Of a stretch of DNA of 64,000 nt, positions 1-8,484 are shown one piece after another. The notes under the pieces are model-generated. The model did not search any database and was not told the DNA's origin. It saw only the letters and a list, made by a program, of their open reading frames with translations. The translations under genes were made by a program, and so were the position numbers. The stretch lies in the NCBI GenBank assembly GCA_038230275.1, contig JBBRNO010000014.1, forward strand, positions 1-64,000. Reading direction: 5' to 3'. Every line of letters begins with the position of its first letter. Within the stretch, counting starts at the first letter, position 1. Source of the DNA: JANXXV01 sp038230275 (GTDB taxonomy: Bacteria > Acidobacteriota > Terriglobia > Bryobacterales > Bryobacteraceae).

Positions 1-1
1 C

Positions 2-1771
2 GCGGTGGCCAGCATCATGTTCACCACCGGCGGAGCGTCTTTTCTCTGCACCGGCTCTTTGATAGCGGATCAAGCCAACAGCGGCCAGCCCTATTTCGCC
101 ACAGCCAATCACTGTGTCTCGGACGACGCCACGGCGCGGACCGTGGTCGCTCATTTTCAATACCAGGCACCCACGTGCAATGGCGCTTCGCCGGATTATT
201 TCTCCGTCCCGAAGGTCACCGGCGCCCGCTACCTTGCCAGCGCTCCCATTGCCCAGGGAGATTTTAGTCTGATGCTGTTATCGGCAGCCGCTCCCGCCGG
301 ATCAACTTTTCTGCCGTGGACCGGCGGTACAGAGCCAGCCACAGGCGCCGCGGTGGTAGCCATCCATCATCCCGGCCATGTAGTCGACGGAAGCGCACCA
401 AACTCCAAACGAATTAGCTTCGCCACGCGCGACCGCGCACAGGCTGCCAACATTGAGGGCGAGATTATGCCTGCCGGTAACAACATCTTCGTCAATTTCG
501 ATCCGGGCGAGGGGTACACCGAACCGGGGTCTTCTGGTTCGCCGCTGATTTCGCAGGACGGGAAAATCGTGGGAACATTGACGGGTGGATTGCAAGGCAG
601 CTTGTTGAGCGCCTGCAATCCGGCTTTTGCCACCGGAGTGTACGGCAAATTCGCGACGGCTCTCTTAACCCTTGGGCCGATACTCGGTTGCGATTATTCG
701 CTCTCCTCCACGGTCACCCAGTTCGGCGCCGGCGGCGGAGCGGCCTCGGTGAGCGTAACGGCGGCGGCAAACTGCGGCTGGCAGATCACCTCAACCGCAA
801 GCTGGTTGCATTGGTCCGGAGCTTCCACCGGAAATGGGTCAGCGGCCGTTGGCTTTGCGGCGGACGCAAATACCGGGACCTCCAGCCGTACGGCCACCAT
901 CGCCATCGGCTCCCGCCAGCTTCTCATTACGCAAACGGGCACGGCCGCTCTCACCGCTTGTACCACTCCCTTGCCGGCACAAGCAGTGACATTTGCCGGC
1001 ATTGGCGGTACCGCTGTTTTGACGCTTCCGCAATCCGGCTCGTGCTCCTGGTCATTGGCCAGTCACGCGGCCTGGTTGGGGCTAACGGCTAGCGTGGTGC
1101 CCGGCGGGGCAACGGAAACTCTCACCGCGCAGGTCAACGCGTCGTCCTTGCCGCGGGCAACCATCGTATCGGCCGGGACGCTGACGCTGCAGGTGATCCA
1201 GTCTCCCTACAATGCGGCCAGCGTTTTTAGCGACGTAGCGGCCACCGATCCGCTCTCAGACTATGTGAGCCTGATCAAGAGTTACGGCATCACCTCCGGC
1301 TGCTCCACCGTGCAGTATTGTCCCAACGATTCCACCACGCGCGGTCAGATGGCCGTCTTTGTGGTTCGCGGTGTTCTCGGCTCAAACCAGTTCACGGCGG
1401 GGAGCGTTCCGTATTTCAATGATGTTCCGGTCACGCATCCCTTCTTCCGTTACATCCAGAAGATGAAAGAGCTTGGCATCACGCTCGGCTGCTCCACGGC
1501 CCCAGCGCTCTATTGTCCGGATAGCCAGGTTACCCGCGCACAGATGGCCGTATTCTTGATTCGCAGCAAATTCGGGAATAGCTTCGTCTATACCCAGACG
1601 CCATATTTCACTGATGTTGCCGCGAATGCCGCTGAATTTGCATACGTGCAGAAGATGCGCGACTTGGGGGTCACGTCGGGCTGTTCCACCACTCAGTATT
1701 GCGGCACCGCCGCAACCACACGCGGGCAGATGGCCGCATTTCTGGTACGCACGTTCTTGAGTGGGCTGTAG
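2..1771 (+). CDS. Secreted trypsin-like serine protease with BACON and SLH-like domains (5' partial)
   Basis: The reading frame is open to the window edge, so the start and signal peptide lie upstream. Counting from the first GTG (position 5), a trypsin/lysyl-endopeptidase-like domain fills residues 1-225. It shows a catalytic triad: His36 in TANHC, Asp86 in GDFSLM and Ser177 in GSSGSPL. One clear BACON domain follows (about 230-312, CGWQITS...WLHW), then a degenerate copy. Three SLH-like repeats end the protein (about 410-588), each with the pattern GCSTxxYC...TRGQMAxFLVR. This domain order predicts an exported protease held at the cell surface or matrix by its C-terminus. The Cys pair repeated inside every SLH-like unit is unusual for SLH domains and may form a disulfide (inference). 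Confidence 0.85.
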   Translation, partial: AVASIMFTTGGASFLCTGSLIADQANSGQPYFATANHCVSDDATARTVVAHFQYQAPTCNGASPDYFSVPKVTGARYLASAPIAQGDFSLMLLSAAAPAGSTFLPWTGGTEPATGAAVVAIHHPGHVVDGSAPNSKRISFATRDRAQAANIEGEIMPAGNNIFVNFDPGEGYTEPGSSGSPLISQDGKIVGTLTGGLQGSLLSACNPAFATGVYGKFATALLTLGPILGCDYSLSSTVTQFGAGGGAASVSVTAAANCGWQITSTASWLHWSGASTGNGSAAVGFAADANTGTSSRTATIAIGSRQLLITQTGTAALTACTTPLPAQAVTFAGIGGTAVLTLPQSGSCSWSLASHAAWLGLTASVVPGGATETLTAQVNASSLPRATIVSAGTLTLQVIQSPYNAASVFSDVAATDPLSDYVSLIKSYGITSGCSTVQYCPNDSTTRGQMAVFVVRGVLGSNQFTAGSVPYFNDVPVTHPFFRYIQKMKELGITLGCSTAPALYCPDSQVTRAQMAVFLIRSKFGNSFVYTQTPYFTDVAANAAEFAYVQKMRDLGVTSGCSTTQYCGTAATTRGQMAAFLVRTFLSGL

Positions 1772-1822
1772 CCCGCGGATTCGCGGAACCGAAATCTCAG
1801 GTTATTGGCTTACACTAGATCT

Positions 1823-2083
1823 ATGGAGCGCACCGTCCAGGCTGTCTATGAAGGCGGAGTATTACGTCCGCTCGAACCCCTTCTACTTCAGGAAAGGCAA
1901 GAGGTTACCGTAACAATCTCCGACGAATGCATTTTTCTTCGCGATCATCCACTATTGGTTTCATCGGAGGAGTGGACGAATGCAGCCGGAGACCAAGTCA
2001 GCCTCGATGACGTCCGCCGTGCACTCGCGACCATTCGCGGTTCCCTATCCGGAGCGGTGATCGAAGAACGACGAGATCGCTAA
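1823..2083 (+). CDS. DUF104/AF2212-like antitoxin
   Basis: Small protein of 86 residues. It opens with MERTVQAVYEGGVLRPLEPL, the signature of the DUF104 (AF2212-like) antitoxins, which pair with PIN-domain ribonuclease toxins. An in-frame TTG lies six codons upstream (1805), but the ATG at 1823 places the conserved motif at the N-terminus as in the family. The stop codon directly abuts the GTG of a PIN-domain gene, the usual type II toxin-antitoxin order. The C-terminal half (SSEEWTNAAGDQVSLDDVRRALATI) is acidic and probably contacts the toxin. Since the toxin next door is truncated, this antitoxin is probably an orphan now. Confidence 0.75.
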   Translation: MERTVQAVYEGGVLRPLEPLLLQERQEVTVTISDECIFLRDHPLLVSSEEWTNAAGDQVSLDDVRRALATIRGSLSGAVIEERRDR

Positions 2084-2278
2084 GTGCCGGGGTATTTTTT
2101 CGATACCAGTGCGCTGGCGAAGGCATACCGTACGGAGTTGGGCAGCGACGTGATTGACAACATCGCCCGGGAACCGGGTTCGCATCGCTTTATCTCCACC
2201 GGGACGGACCTTCCGAGATTCGTCATGGCGATCATCTTTTCGGCGCAGTTGATCCGCGCGTGCCTGTTCGTCACCTGA
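2084..2278 (+). pseudogene. Truncated PIN-domain (VapC-type) toxin
   Basis: The frame starts with GTG immediately after the antitoxin stop. Its first 35 residues match the start of a PIN domain: MPGYFFDTSALAKAYRTELG carries the first catalytic Asp. After RFIST the similarity stops, and the frame ends 30 residues later in sequence unlike a PIN domain. An intact PIN toxin is about 130-140 residues; this one is 64 and lacks the other acidic active-site residues. It is therefore very likely inactive. The following 200 bases up to the methylase gene contain no recognisable gene, consistent with a rearrangement breakpoint beside the restriction-modification island. Confidence 0.7.
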
Positions 2279-2484
2279 CGTGCCAAGGCCGCAAGCGAAA
2301 GGCCCACAGGATCGGGGATTCCGAAAGTACCATTTTCGGAATCGAGAGTTCGCGTCAATTTATTGTCGCCGTGAAGGCCTGGATAGGGTTCACAGTGCCA
2401 GCTACCGGCCCATGGCATTCGCGCACGAATCACGCGTCTGTCCCCAAGTAGGCACGGTCTACAACCGTCGAACCAAATGCCGGG

Positions 2485-3315
2485 CTAAAAATTCCTAATC
2501 ACCAATTCCTTGACGTCGCGGTCCTTGCTGTTCAAGTTGATCTCGCGGCGGTTGGTGATCTCTGAAACGTGAAAGTTTCCGTAGAGCTCCCGAATTAACG
2601 CTGTGCTGCTATTGCTTTGTAGCCAGCGAATCCCGCGCCTATCCAACTCTACGCAAACGTTTCTCAAACGAAGGTGGTCCATTTCCTTGAACTGGCCACT
2701 GGTGTACCGATTGAAATCAGAGTACCCGCCTATCCGGTGGTATGGAGGATCGAGATAGACGAAGTCCTCAGGACCCGCATCGGCCAAGGCCAGCTCGAAA
2801 TCCCCTACTCGAAGTTCGAAAGTGCCGATGAACGCAGCAAAGGCCGCTAGATTTGCTGGATCGTAGTAGCGCCTGTCGTACTTGCCGTATGGCACGTTGA
2901 AATGATTGAGCTTGTTCACCCTGAACAATCCCCGGAAGCATGTCTTGTTTAGGTAGATGAGCGTTGCCGCGCGAGCGAATTCATCCAGCGTTCGCGGGTC
3001 GACGTGCCGAATCCTGTAAAACTCCTCTTCGGTATTTTGCATGGTGTCGAGGATCTTGGCCACGCGCCGCCAGTCATTTCGGATTGCGCGATAGGTGTCG
3101 ATCAGCCAGGCATTTTGATCGTTCAGCACGCCTCCGCTAGAAGCACTCTCCAGCGCAACCGAACAGCCACCCACGAAAGGATCGTAGTAGCGCCGATACG
3201 TCTTGGGGAAGAACTCAACAAGCATCCGGGCTATAATCTGTTTTCCACCCGCCCATTTTAGAATCGGGTCGGCCTTGAAGGAGAACTGGAATTGTAGTGC
3301 GGTGGCTTTACTCAT
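2485..3315 (-). CDS. Dam/DpnM-family DNA adenine N6-methyltransferase
   Basis: Protein of 276 residues, a normal length for Dam/DpnM. Residues 20-25 (KWAGGK) and 44-50 (YDPFVGG) form the AdoMet-binding motifs. Residues 189-192 (DPPY) are the catalytic motif IV of alpha-class adenine methylases. The family usually methylates the adenine of GATC; the target here is not proven. It is divergent, with 52 bases between starts, from a second DNA methylase whose downstream partner looks like a restriction endonuclease. That makes a restriction-modification module more likely than a housekeeping Dam. The start is ATG at 3315 with only a weak ribosome site. A six-codon ORF (positions 3328-3308) overlaps the start. 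Confidence 0.88.
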   Translation of the reverse strand: MSKATALQFQFSFKADPILKWAGGKQIIARMLVEFFPKTYRRYYDPFVGGCSVALESASSGGVLNDQNAWLIDTYRAIRNDWRRVAKILDTMQNTEEEFYRIRHVDPRTLDEFARAATLIYLNKTCFRGLFRVNKLNHFNVPYGKYDRRYYDPANLAAFAAFIGTFELRVGDFELALADAGPEDFVYLDPPYHRIGGYSDFNRYTSGQFKEMDHLRLRNVCVELDRRGIRWLQSNSSTALIRELYGNFHVSEITNRREINLNSKDRDVKELVIRNF

Positions 3316-3367
3316 CGTCGTCCATCATGCTAGTGAATTAACTCCTTCAGAATCAACATTCCATCGT

Positions 3368-4246
3368 ATGGCCAGCCCTAAATCGAGAAAACCGGATACG
3401 CCGGAAACCGCGCAGCCTTCGGTCGACCACGCCGTCTATCTCCACTCATCGGAGCGAATGGACCAACTCCATAACGATTCTGTTCACCTGACGGTCACCT
3501 CGCCACCCTACGTCGCCACCCTCTTTCATAAGGGGCAGGAGTTCGATTATGGCGGCTTCCTCGACCACTATCGCACTGTCGTAAGTGAGATTCATAGGGT
3601 TACCATTCCAGGGGGGCGCTTCGCCTTGAACGTTGGCGACATCCTCACGAAATATCGGTACCCCAAGCTCGGTACCCTGCTTCGTGTACCTCTTGGTCCG
3701 GACCTCCTGCAGATCACGGTTGATGCCGGATTTGTCTTGCTCGAAAGGTTCATCTGGGACAAGGGCTATACCCGAAACATGGGCGGTCCGCTGTTGGGGT
3801 CGTACCCGTACCCGATGACGGTCTACAACAACGTATATTTCGAGAACCTTTATGTTTTTGCAAAGCCAGGAAAGCGCCACGTAAAGCAAACAGTCCGAGA
3901 AAAGAGCAAATACAGCCTCGAGGAGTGGCGCGTATGGAGCCAGCAATGGTGGCGAATTGAGAGCATCTCCGAAAAGTTCCGACACCACCCGGCGATCTTC
4001 CCGTTGGAGATTCCAACGCGGATGATTCGCATGTACAGTTACGTTGGCGATACCGTTCTCGATCCTTATATGGGAACGGGTGCGACCATGCTGGCGGCGC
4101 ACCTTTCAGGCCGCAGATCTGTCGGATACGAAATTGACGCGAAGGTCTCGACCCTGATCAAGCAGCGGATCGAGTTCGAGCAGAAACGAGGGACTTCAAT
4201 CGATGGATTGCGCTACGAACTTCTTGATGGCAGCGGCTTACGATGA
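3368..4246 (+). CDS. Beta-class DNA methyltransferase (TSPPY type) of a restriction-modification module
   Basis: From the ATG at 3368 the protein has 292 residues. The catalytic motif TSPPY (44-48) precedes the AdoMet motif DPYMGTG (232-238), which is the beta-class order found in N4-cytosine and many N6-adenine methylases, including DpnA-type enzymes. The HPAIFPLEIP segment (about 207-216) just before motif I is typical of the same class. The frame is open upstream to 3203, but that part is antisense to the Dam start and was left out. Its last four bases (ATGA, 4243-4246) are shared with the start of the next gene, so the two are translationally coupled. Sequence specificity cannot be read from the protein. 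Confidence 0.85.
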   Translation: MASPKSRKPDTPETAQPSVDHAVYLHSSERMDQLHNDSVHLTVTSPPYVATLFHKGQEFDYGGFLDHYRTVVSEIHRVTIPGGRFALNVGDILTKYRYPKLGTLLRVPLGPDLLQITVDAGFVLLERFIWDKGYTRNMGGPLLGSYPYPMTVYNNVYFENLYVFAKPGKRHVKQTVREKSKYSLEEWRVWSQQWWRIESISEKFRHHPAIFPLEIPTRMIRMYSYVGDTVLDPYMGTGATMLAAHLSGRRSVGYEIDAKVSTLIKQRIEFEQKRGTSIDGLRYELLDGSGLR

Positions 4247-5097
4247 AGACTAACAAATGGCACGTGCTCGGCTGGGAACATCCCGTCTGGGAACTGGTCC
4301 GATACTACCTCAGCATCACAACCAATGAGGAAAAGGAATCGTTCGTCACGGCACTGAAGACGGAGAGCGCCGCGAAGGTTGGCAAGATCAAGCTCAAATT
4401 GGAGGGCGACGTCGCTATGCTGCTGCTCGATTACCTTGCCTTTCGCAGCACGCTTTGGAGCGCGGGTGACAAACTGCTCCGGACGGAAGAGGAGGCCACA
4501 GCGTTCTGTAAAAAGAAGTTCCACGAGGTCCCGAAGACTACCCAAACCAAGAATCTGGATCACCACCAGTCTTCAAAGGCGATGGTGCTTACGACCACTC
4601 GATTGGCGGAAGCCGTGTGCACCGAGTTCGGAGTGACCATCGAACCGAATCCCCAACGGCGTTGCGTGTGGGTAGCGAACGAACAACTGCACGTAACCGC
4701 GCGCAACCTTGACGGAGCGGTTCCGGCGTTGGTTGATCCGTTCTTGGTCTGGGAAATTAAGGAATACTGGGGCACGACGAGCGGCGGCAGTAAAATGAGC
4801 GATGCGGTTTATGAGTGCTCCCTCGTCGGACGTGAGCTGAGAGACTTCGAAAAGCGCACGAAACTGCATGTGGAGCACGCGGTTCTGCTCGACGGCAAAG
4901 CGCAATGGACGGCCCGCAAGTCAGACCTCCTTAGATTCTACGATCTCTACCACCAGGGCCTGATCGACATACTGGTCGTCGGCCGCGAGATCGAAACTGA
5001 ATGGCAACCGTTCGTGAGCGCCGCGATTCGAAAGCACGGGTCAATGCCAAGACCAATGCACGTCGCGGATACAAAGAAAAATAGAACTCCTGGGTGA
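4243..5097 (+). CDS. Putative restriction endonuclease, PD-(D/E)xK fold, unassigned family
   Basis: Protein of 284 residues that I do not recognise as a named family. Residues 162-175 read ALVDPFLVWEIKEY: Asp165 followed by Glu171-Ile-Lys173 fits the D...ExK active site of PD-(D/E)xK nucleases. After it come GGSKMSD (181-187) and LLDGKAQW (215-222). These resemble in order and spacing the parts that follow the active site in DpnII-type enzymes, although the overall sequence is different. Its start overlaps the methylase stop (ATGA), which is the normal arrangement of a cognate nuclease. The residues Glu191 and Glu198 could be additional active-site or structural acids. Nuclease activity and recognition site are inference; the RM context makes it the best explanation. 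Confidence 0.6.
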   Translation: MKTNKWHVLGWEHPVWELVRYYLSITTNEEKESFVTALKTESAAKVGKIKLKLEGDVAMLLLDYLAFRSTLWSAGDKLLRTEEEATAFCKKKFHEVPKTTQTKNLDHHQSSKAMVLTTTRLAEAVCTEFGVTIEPNPQRRCVWVANEQLHVTARNLDGAVPALVDPFLVWEIKEYWGTTSGGSKMSDAVYECSLVGRELRDFEKRTKLHVEHAVLLDGKAQWTARKSDLLRFYDLYHQGLIDILVVGREIETEWQPFVSAAIRKHGSMPRPMHVADTKKNRTPG

Positions 5098-5281
5098 AGC
5101 TGATCTCAAAAGCGGCGGTGGTGCCGCTGGCTCCCGGCCTCGCCGGGAACGGTCGCGAGCGCTATGCGATCCTCACCCTGGAATTGGAGATCAAATCCAT
5201 GTAGAACGCGGAGTCCCAACAGCTCCGCTAAAGTTACTTTCCGATTTCTACGAACCTCGCCGCCTCAAGGCCCCAAATCCC

Positions 5282-6070
5282 CTAACCAGCCAAACTAGCT
5301 TCCCGTACCCTCCGCAAACTAGCCAGCAGCCCAGCCAGCAAATCCAGCCGCAGCGCATTCGCGCCATCCGACAGCGCCCGCGCCGGCTCTTCATGCACTT
5401 CCACAAAAACCCCGTCCACGCCCGCCGCCACCGCCGCGCGCGAAAGTGGTGCAATGAATTCCGGCTGTCCGCCCGAGGCGCTGCCCGCCGCGCCGGGAAG
5501 CTGCACACTGTGCGTCGCATCGAAAACCACCGGGTATCCGTGGCCCCGCATAATCACCAGTCCACGCATATCCACCACCAGATTGTTATAGCCAAACGAA
5601 GAGCCGCGCTCCGTAAGAATGATCTGGTTATTTCCAGTCGAAGCAACCTTGTCCGCGGCGTGGCGAATATCGTACGGCGAAACAAACTGCCCCTTCTTAA
5701 TATTCACAATCTTGCCCGTGCGTCCCGCCGCAATCAGCAGGTCGGTTTGCCGGCAAAGGAACGCGGGGATCTGCAAAATATCCACCGCCTCGGCCGCCGC
5801 CTCCGCCTGCGCCGGTTCATGTATATCCGTCAGCACCTGAAATCCTTCGCGGCGCAGACCGCTCAAGATCCGCAGACCTTCCTGCAATCCCGGACCCCGA
5901 TAAGACGCCGAACTGCTGCGGTTCGCCTTATCGAACGACGCCTTGAACACGAAATTCCCCGCAATCTTGCGAATCTCGTTCGCCAGAAAGTGGACGTGCT
6001 CTTCACTCTCAATCACGCACGGCCCGGCGATCAGCCCCAGCGGATGGCCCGCTCCGAATTCAATCGGCAT
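5282..6070 (-). CDS. kdsA: KDO-8-phosphate synthase, metal-dependent type
   Basis: 2-Dehydro-3-deoxyphosphooctonate aldolase condenses phosphoenolpyruvate with arabinose 5-phosphate to KDO-8-phosphate, the sugar that joins lipid A to the core. Diagnostic segments are present: KASFDKANRSS (43-53), RGPGLQEG (58-65), ITxxHEP-like TDIHEP (81-86) and FGYNNLVVDMRG. The residues Cys18, His187, Glu224 and Asp235 match the four metal ligands of the Aquifex-type enzyme. NIKKGQF replaces the NVKKPQF of metal-free enzymes. It is therefore a class II metalloenzyme. It is the last gene of a kdsB-pyrG-kdsA operon and overlaps pyrG by 11 bases. An LPS-bearing outer membrane is implied. Confidence 0.95.
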   Translation of the reverse strand: MPIEFGAGHPLGLIAGPCVIESEEHVHFLANEIRKIAGNFVFKASFDKANRSSSASYRGPGLQEGLRILSGLRREGFQVLTDIHEPAQAEAAAEAVDILQIPAFLCRQTDLLIAAGRTGKIVNIKKGQFVSPYDIRHAADKVASTGNNQIILTERGSSFGYNNLVVDMRGLVIMRGHGYPVVFDATHSVQLPGAAGSASGGQPEFIAPLSRAAVAAGVDGVFVEVHEEPARALSDGANALRLDLLAGLLASLRRVREASLAG

Positions 6071-7715
6071 GGGACGGCGCGGCTACCAGCATCTCCGGCG
6101 ATTCATCCAGATCCAACTGACCCTTCCGATGATGCAGGGCGGCGCCCACAAACGCGCTGAACAGCGGATGCGGTTCCAGCGGCTTCGATTTGAATTCGGG
6201 ATGGAACTGGCAGCCTAGATACCAGGGATGGTTCGCGATCTCACAGATCTCAACGTAAACCTTGTCCGGAGTCTCGCCCGTTAGCCGCAATCCGTTCGCC
6301 GTGAGAATCTTTTCAAACTCGCGATTGAATTCGTAGCGATGGCGATGCCGTTCGCTGATTTCAGCTGCCCCATACGCCTCGCGCGCAAAGCTGCCCTCGG
6401 CCAATTGGCACGGATAGGCGCCCAACCGCATCGTGCCGCCCAATTCGTCCACGCCTCTCAACTCGCGCAGCTTATAAATGACCCGCTGCTCGGTAGCCTG
6501 ATCGAACTCCGTGGAATTTGCATCGGCCAATCCGCAAACGTTACGCGCAAACTCAATCACCATCGTCTGCATGCCCAGGCAGATGCCGAAGTACGGCACC
6601 TTATACTCCCGCGCGAACCGGATGGCGTGAATCATGCCTTCAATACCACGCTTGCCGAAGCCGCCCGGCACCAGAATGCCATCGTATTTCGAAAGCTGCC
6701 GTTTGCAATCGGGCCAGGTCAAATGTTCGGCCTCAATCCAGTGAATATTGACCTTCGCGCTGTGCTCCAGCCCACCGTGCAGCAGCGCCTCTTTCAAACT
6801 CTTATAGGAGTCCTCATATTCGACATACTTCCCCACCAGCCCGATCTCCACCGTCCGTTCCGGATGTTTCAGGCGGTCGATCATGTCCGTCCAGCGAGCC
6901 ATGTTGCGCGGGCCCGCCTCCAGATGAAGCAGTCTCAGCGCGGTTTCATCCACCTTCTGCTCCGCGAATCCCAACGGCACTTCATACACCGAATCCACGT
7001 CGCGTGCGGTGATCACGCCTTCTGACGCCACGTCGCAGAACAGACCGATCTTCTCCTTCACTTCCTGCGAAAGCGGACGCTCGGAACGGCACAATAGAAT
7101 ATCCGGTTGAATGCCTAGCGCGCGCAGTTCCTTCACGCTGTGCTGCGTCGGCTTGGTCTTCATTTCCTGCGCGGCAGCGATCCACGGCACCAAAGTCACG
7201 TGTACAAAGATGGCGTTGTCCCGGCCCACTTCGTGCCGCATCTGCCGAATTGCTTCGATGAAAGGCAGCGATTCGATATCGCCCACCGTGCCGCCGATCT
7301 CCACAATCACCACATCCACATCCGCCGACACGCGGCGCATAGCGGCCTTGATCTCATTGGTGACGTGCGGGATCACCTGCACCGTCTTGCCCAGATAATC
7401 GCCGCGCCGCTCCCGCGCGATAATCTGCTCATAGATACGGCCGGAGGTCACATTGTTGCTCTGCGTCAGATGCGCGTGGGTAAATCGTTCGTAGTGGCCC
7501 AGGTCCAGGTCGGTTTCCGCCCCGTCATCGGTGACAAAAACTTCACCATGCTGGAATGGGCTCATCGTGCCAGGGTCTACGTTTAAATAAGGATCGAATT
7601 TTTGCAGCGTAACGCGCAGTCCTCTGCTTTCCAGCAGGCAGCCAATAGAAGCGGCGGCAATCCCTTTTCCTAGAGAAGAAACCACGCCGCCGGTGACAAA
7701 TATGTATTTAGCCAT
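6060..7715 (-). CDS. pyrG: CTP synthase
   Basis: Makes CTP from UTP, ATP and glutamine. The protein has 551 residues from the ATG at 7715, the family's usual length. The synthetase half starts MAKYIFVTGGVVSSLGKGI with the ATP loop. The C-terminal class I glutamine amidotransferase half has the nucleophile region FGICLGMQ and the His-Glu pair in HPEFKSKP. The longer upstream frame to 7781 runs into kdsB and was rejected. It overlaps kdsB upstream by 8 bases and kdsA downstream by 11. The grouping is functional: CTP is the co-substrate of KdsB when KDO is activated. Confidence 0.97.
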   Translation of the reverse strand: MAKYIFVTGGVVSSLGKGIAAASIGCLLESRGLRVTLQKFDPYLNVDPGTMSPFQHGEVFVTDDGAETDLDLGHYERFTHAHLTQSNNVTSGRIYEQIIARERRGDYLGKTVQVIPHVTNEIKAAMRRVSADVDVVIVEIGGTVGDIESLPFIEAIRQMRHEVGRDNAIFVHVTLVPWIAAAQEMKTKPTQHSVKELRALGIQPDILLCRSERPLSQEVKEKIGLFCDVASEGVITARDVDSVYEVPLGFAEQKVDETALRLLHLEAGPRNMARWTDMIDRLKHPERTVEIGLVGKYVEYEDSYKSLKEALLHGGLEHSAKVNIHWIEAEHLTWPDCKRQLSKYDGILVPGGFGKRGIEGMIHAIRFAREYKVPYFGICLGMQTMVIEFARNVCGLADANSTEFDQATEQRVIYKLRELRGVDELGGTMRLGAYPCQLAEGSFAREAYGAAEISERHRHRYEFNREFEKILTANGLRLTGETPDKVYVEICEIANHPWYLGCQFHPEFKSKPLEPHPLFSAFVGAALHHRKGQLDLDESPEMLVAAPSHAD

Positions 7716-8454
7716 TTTGCAATAGGGATGCTTCGTACAGTTTCGATACGCGTTCAAAGTCTTCCGGGGTATCCACCCCAATGGATTCGTATTCGGTTTC
7801 GGCCACCCGGATCAGGTAGCCATTTTCCAGCGCCCGCAATTGCTCCAGGCGTTCCGCCTTCTCCAGCGGCCCGACCCGGAGATCGGAATAAGTTAACAGG
7901 AAGTCTCGCCGGTATACATAGAGACCGATATGCTTGAAGCGCGTCAAATCATCGCCGCCCCGAAGGTAGGGAATGGTGGCGCGGGAAAAATAAATGGCGT
8001 CGCCCGCCAGGTTCGTCACCACCTTCACCACGTTCGGGTTGTCGATCTCGGCGGGGTCTTCAATTCGCTTCTTCAGCGTCCCCATGGGAATTCCCGGATG
8101 ATCCAGAATGGACATTACCAAGGCATCGATGGCGGCCGGATCGATCAACGGCTCGTCGCCTTGAATGTTCACCACAATCGAGGCAGTGTCGGCCGAAGCC
8201 ACCTCGGCCACGCGGTCCGTACCCGAAAGATGATCGGCGCGAGTCATAAGGACGGGCCCACCGAATCGTTTTGCTTCGTCGTAGATCCGCTGGTCGTCGG
8301 TTGCGATGACCACGTGAGTAAGATATCGTGCCTGCGAGGCCCTTTCGAACACGTGCTCAAGCATACTTTTGCCGGAGATACGGGCGAGGGCTTTAGCAGG
8401 AAATCGGGTGGAGGCAAACCGGGCAGGAATGACGCCCAGAATACGCGTTGGCAC
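7708..8454 (-). CDS. kdsB: CMP-KDO synthetase
   Basis: 3-Deoxy-manno-octulosonate cytidylyltransferase activates KDO with CTP for transfer to lipid A. The start is GTG; 248 residues, as usual for the family. The nucleotide-binding signature IPARFASTRFPAKALA is at 9-24, with ATDDQRI, TRADHLSGTDRVAEV and NIQGDEPLI further on, all classic KdsB motifs. It is the first gene of the kdsB-pyrG-kdsA transcript. The 73-base gap to the next gene upstream is a divergent promoter region shared with the first VWA protein. Confidence 0.96.
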   Translation of the reverse strand: MPTRILGVIPARFASTRFPAKALARISGKSMLEHVFERASQARYLTHVVIATDDQRIYDEAKRFGGPVLMTRADHLSGTDRVAEVASADTASIVVNIQGDEPLIDPAAIDALVMSILDHPGIPMGTLKKRIEDPAEIDNPNVVKVVTNLAGDAIYFSRATIPYLRGGDDLTRFKHIGLYVYRRDFLLTYSDLRVGPLEKAERLEQLRALENGYLIRVAETEYESIGVDTPEDFERVSKLYEASLLQNG

Positions 8455-8484
8455 GTTCGATCATAGCATGAAAAAGGTGCATGT

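Noticed and set aside
3203..3367. N-terminal extension of the TSPPY methylase
   Set aside because: It reads antisense through the start of the Dam gene; the ATG at 3368 fits the family.
4243..5097. Calling the nuclease R.DpnII
   Set aside because: Only the order of short motifs resembles DpnII; sequence similarity is not visible, so a named assignment would be unsafe.
5094..5204. 36-codon frame after the nuclease gene (ends ...LELEIKSM)
   Set aside because: May be the tail of an interrupted gene, but too short and without a family to support a call.
5393..6160. Long plus-strand frame opposite kdsA
   Set aside because: Antisense of a clear gene; Arg/His-rich composition typical of a GC-rich shadow frame.
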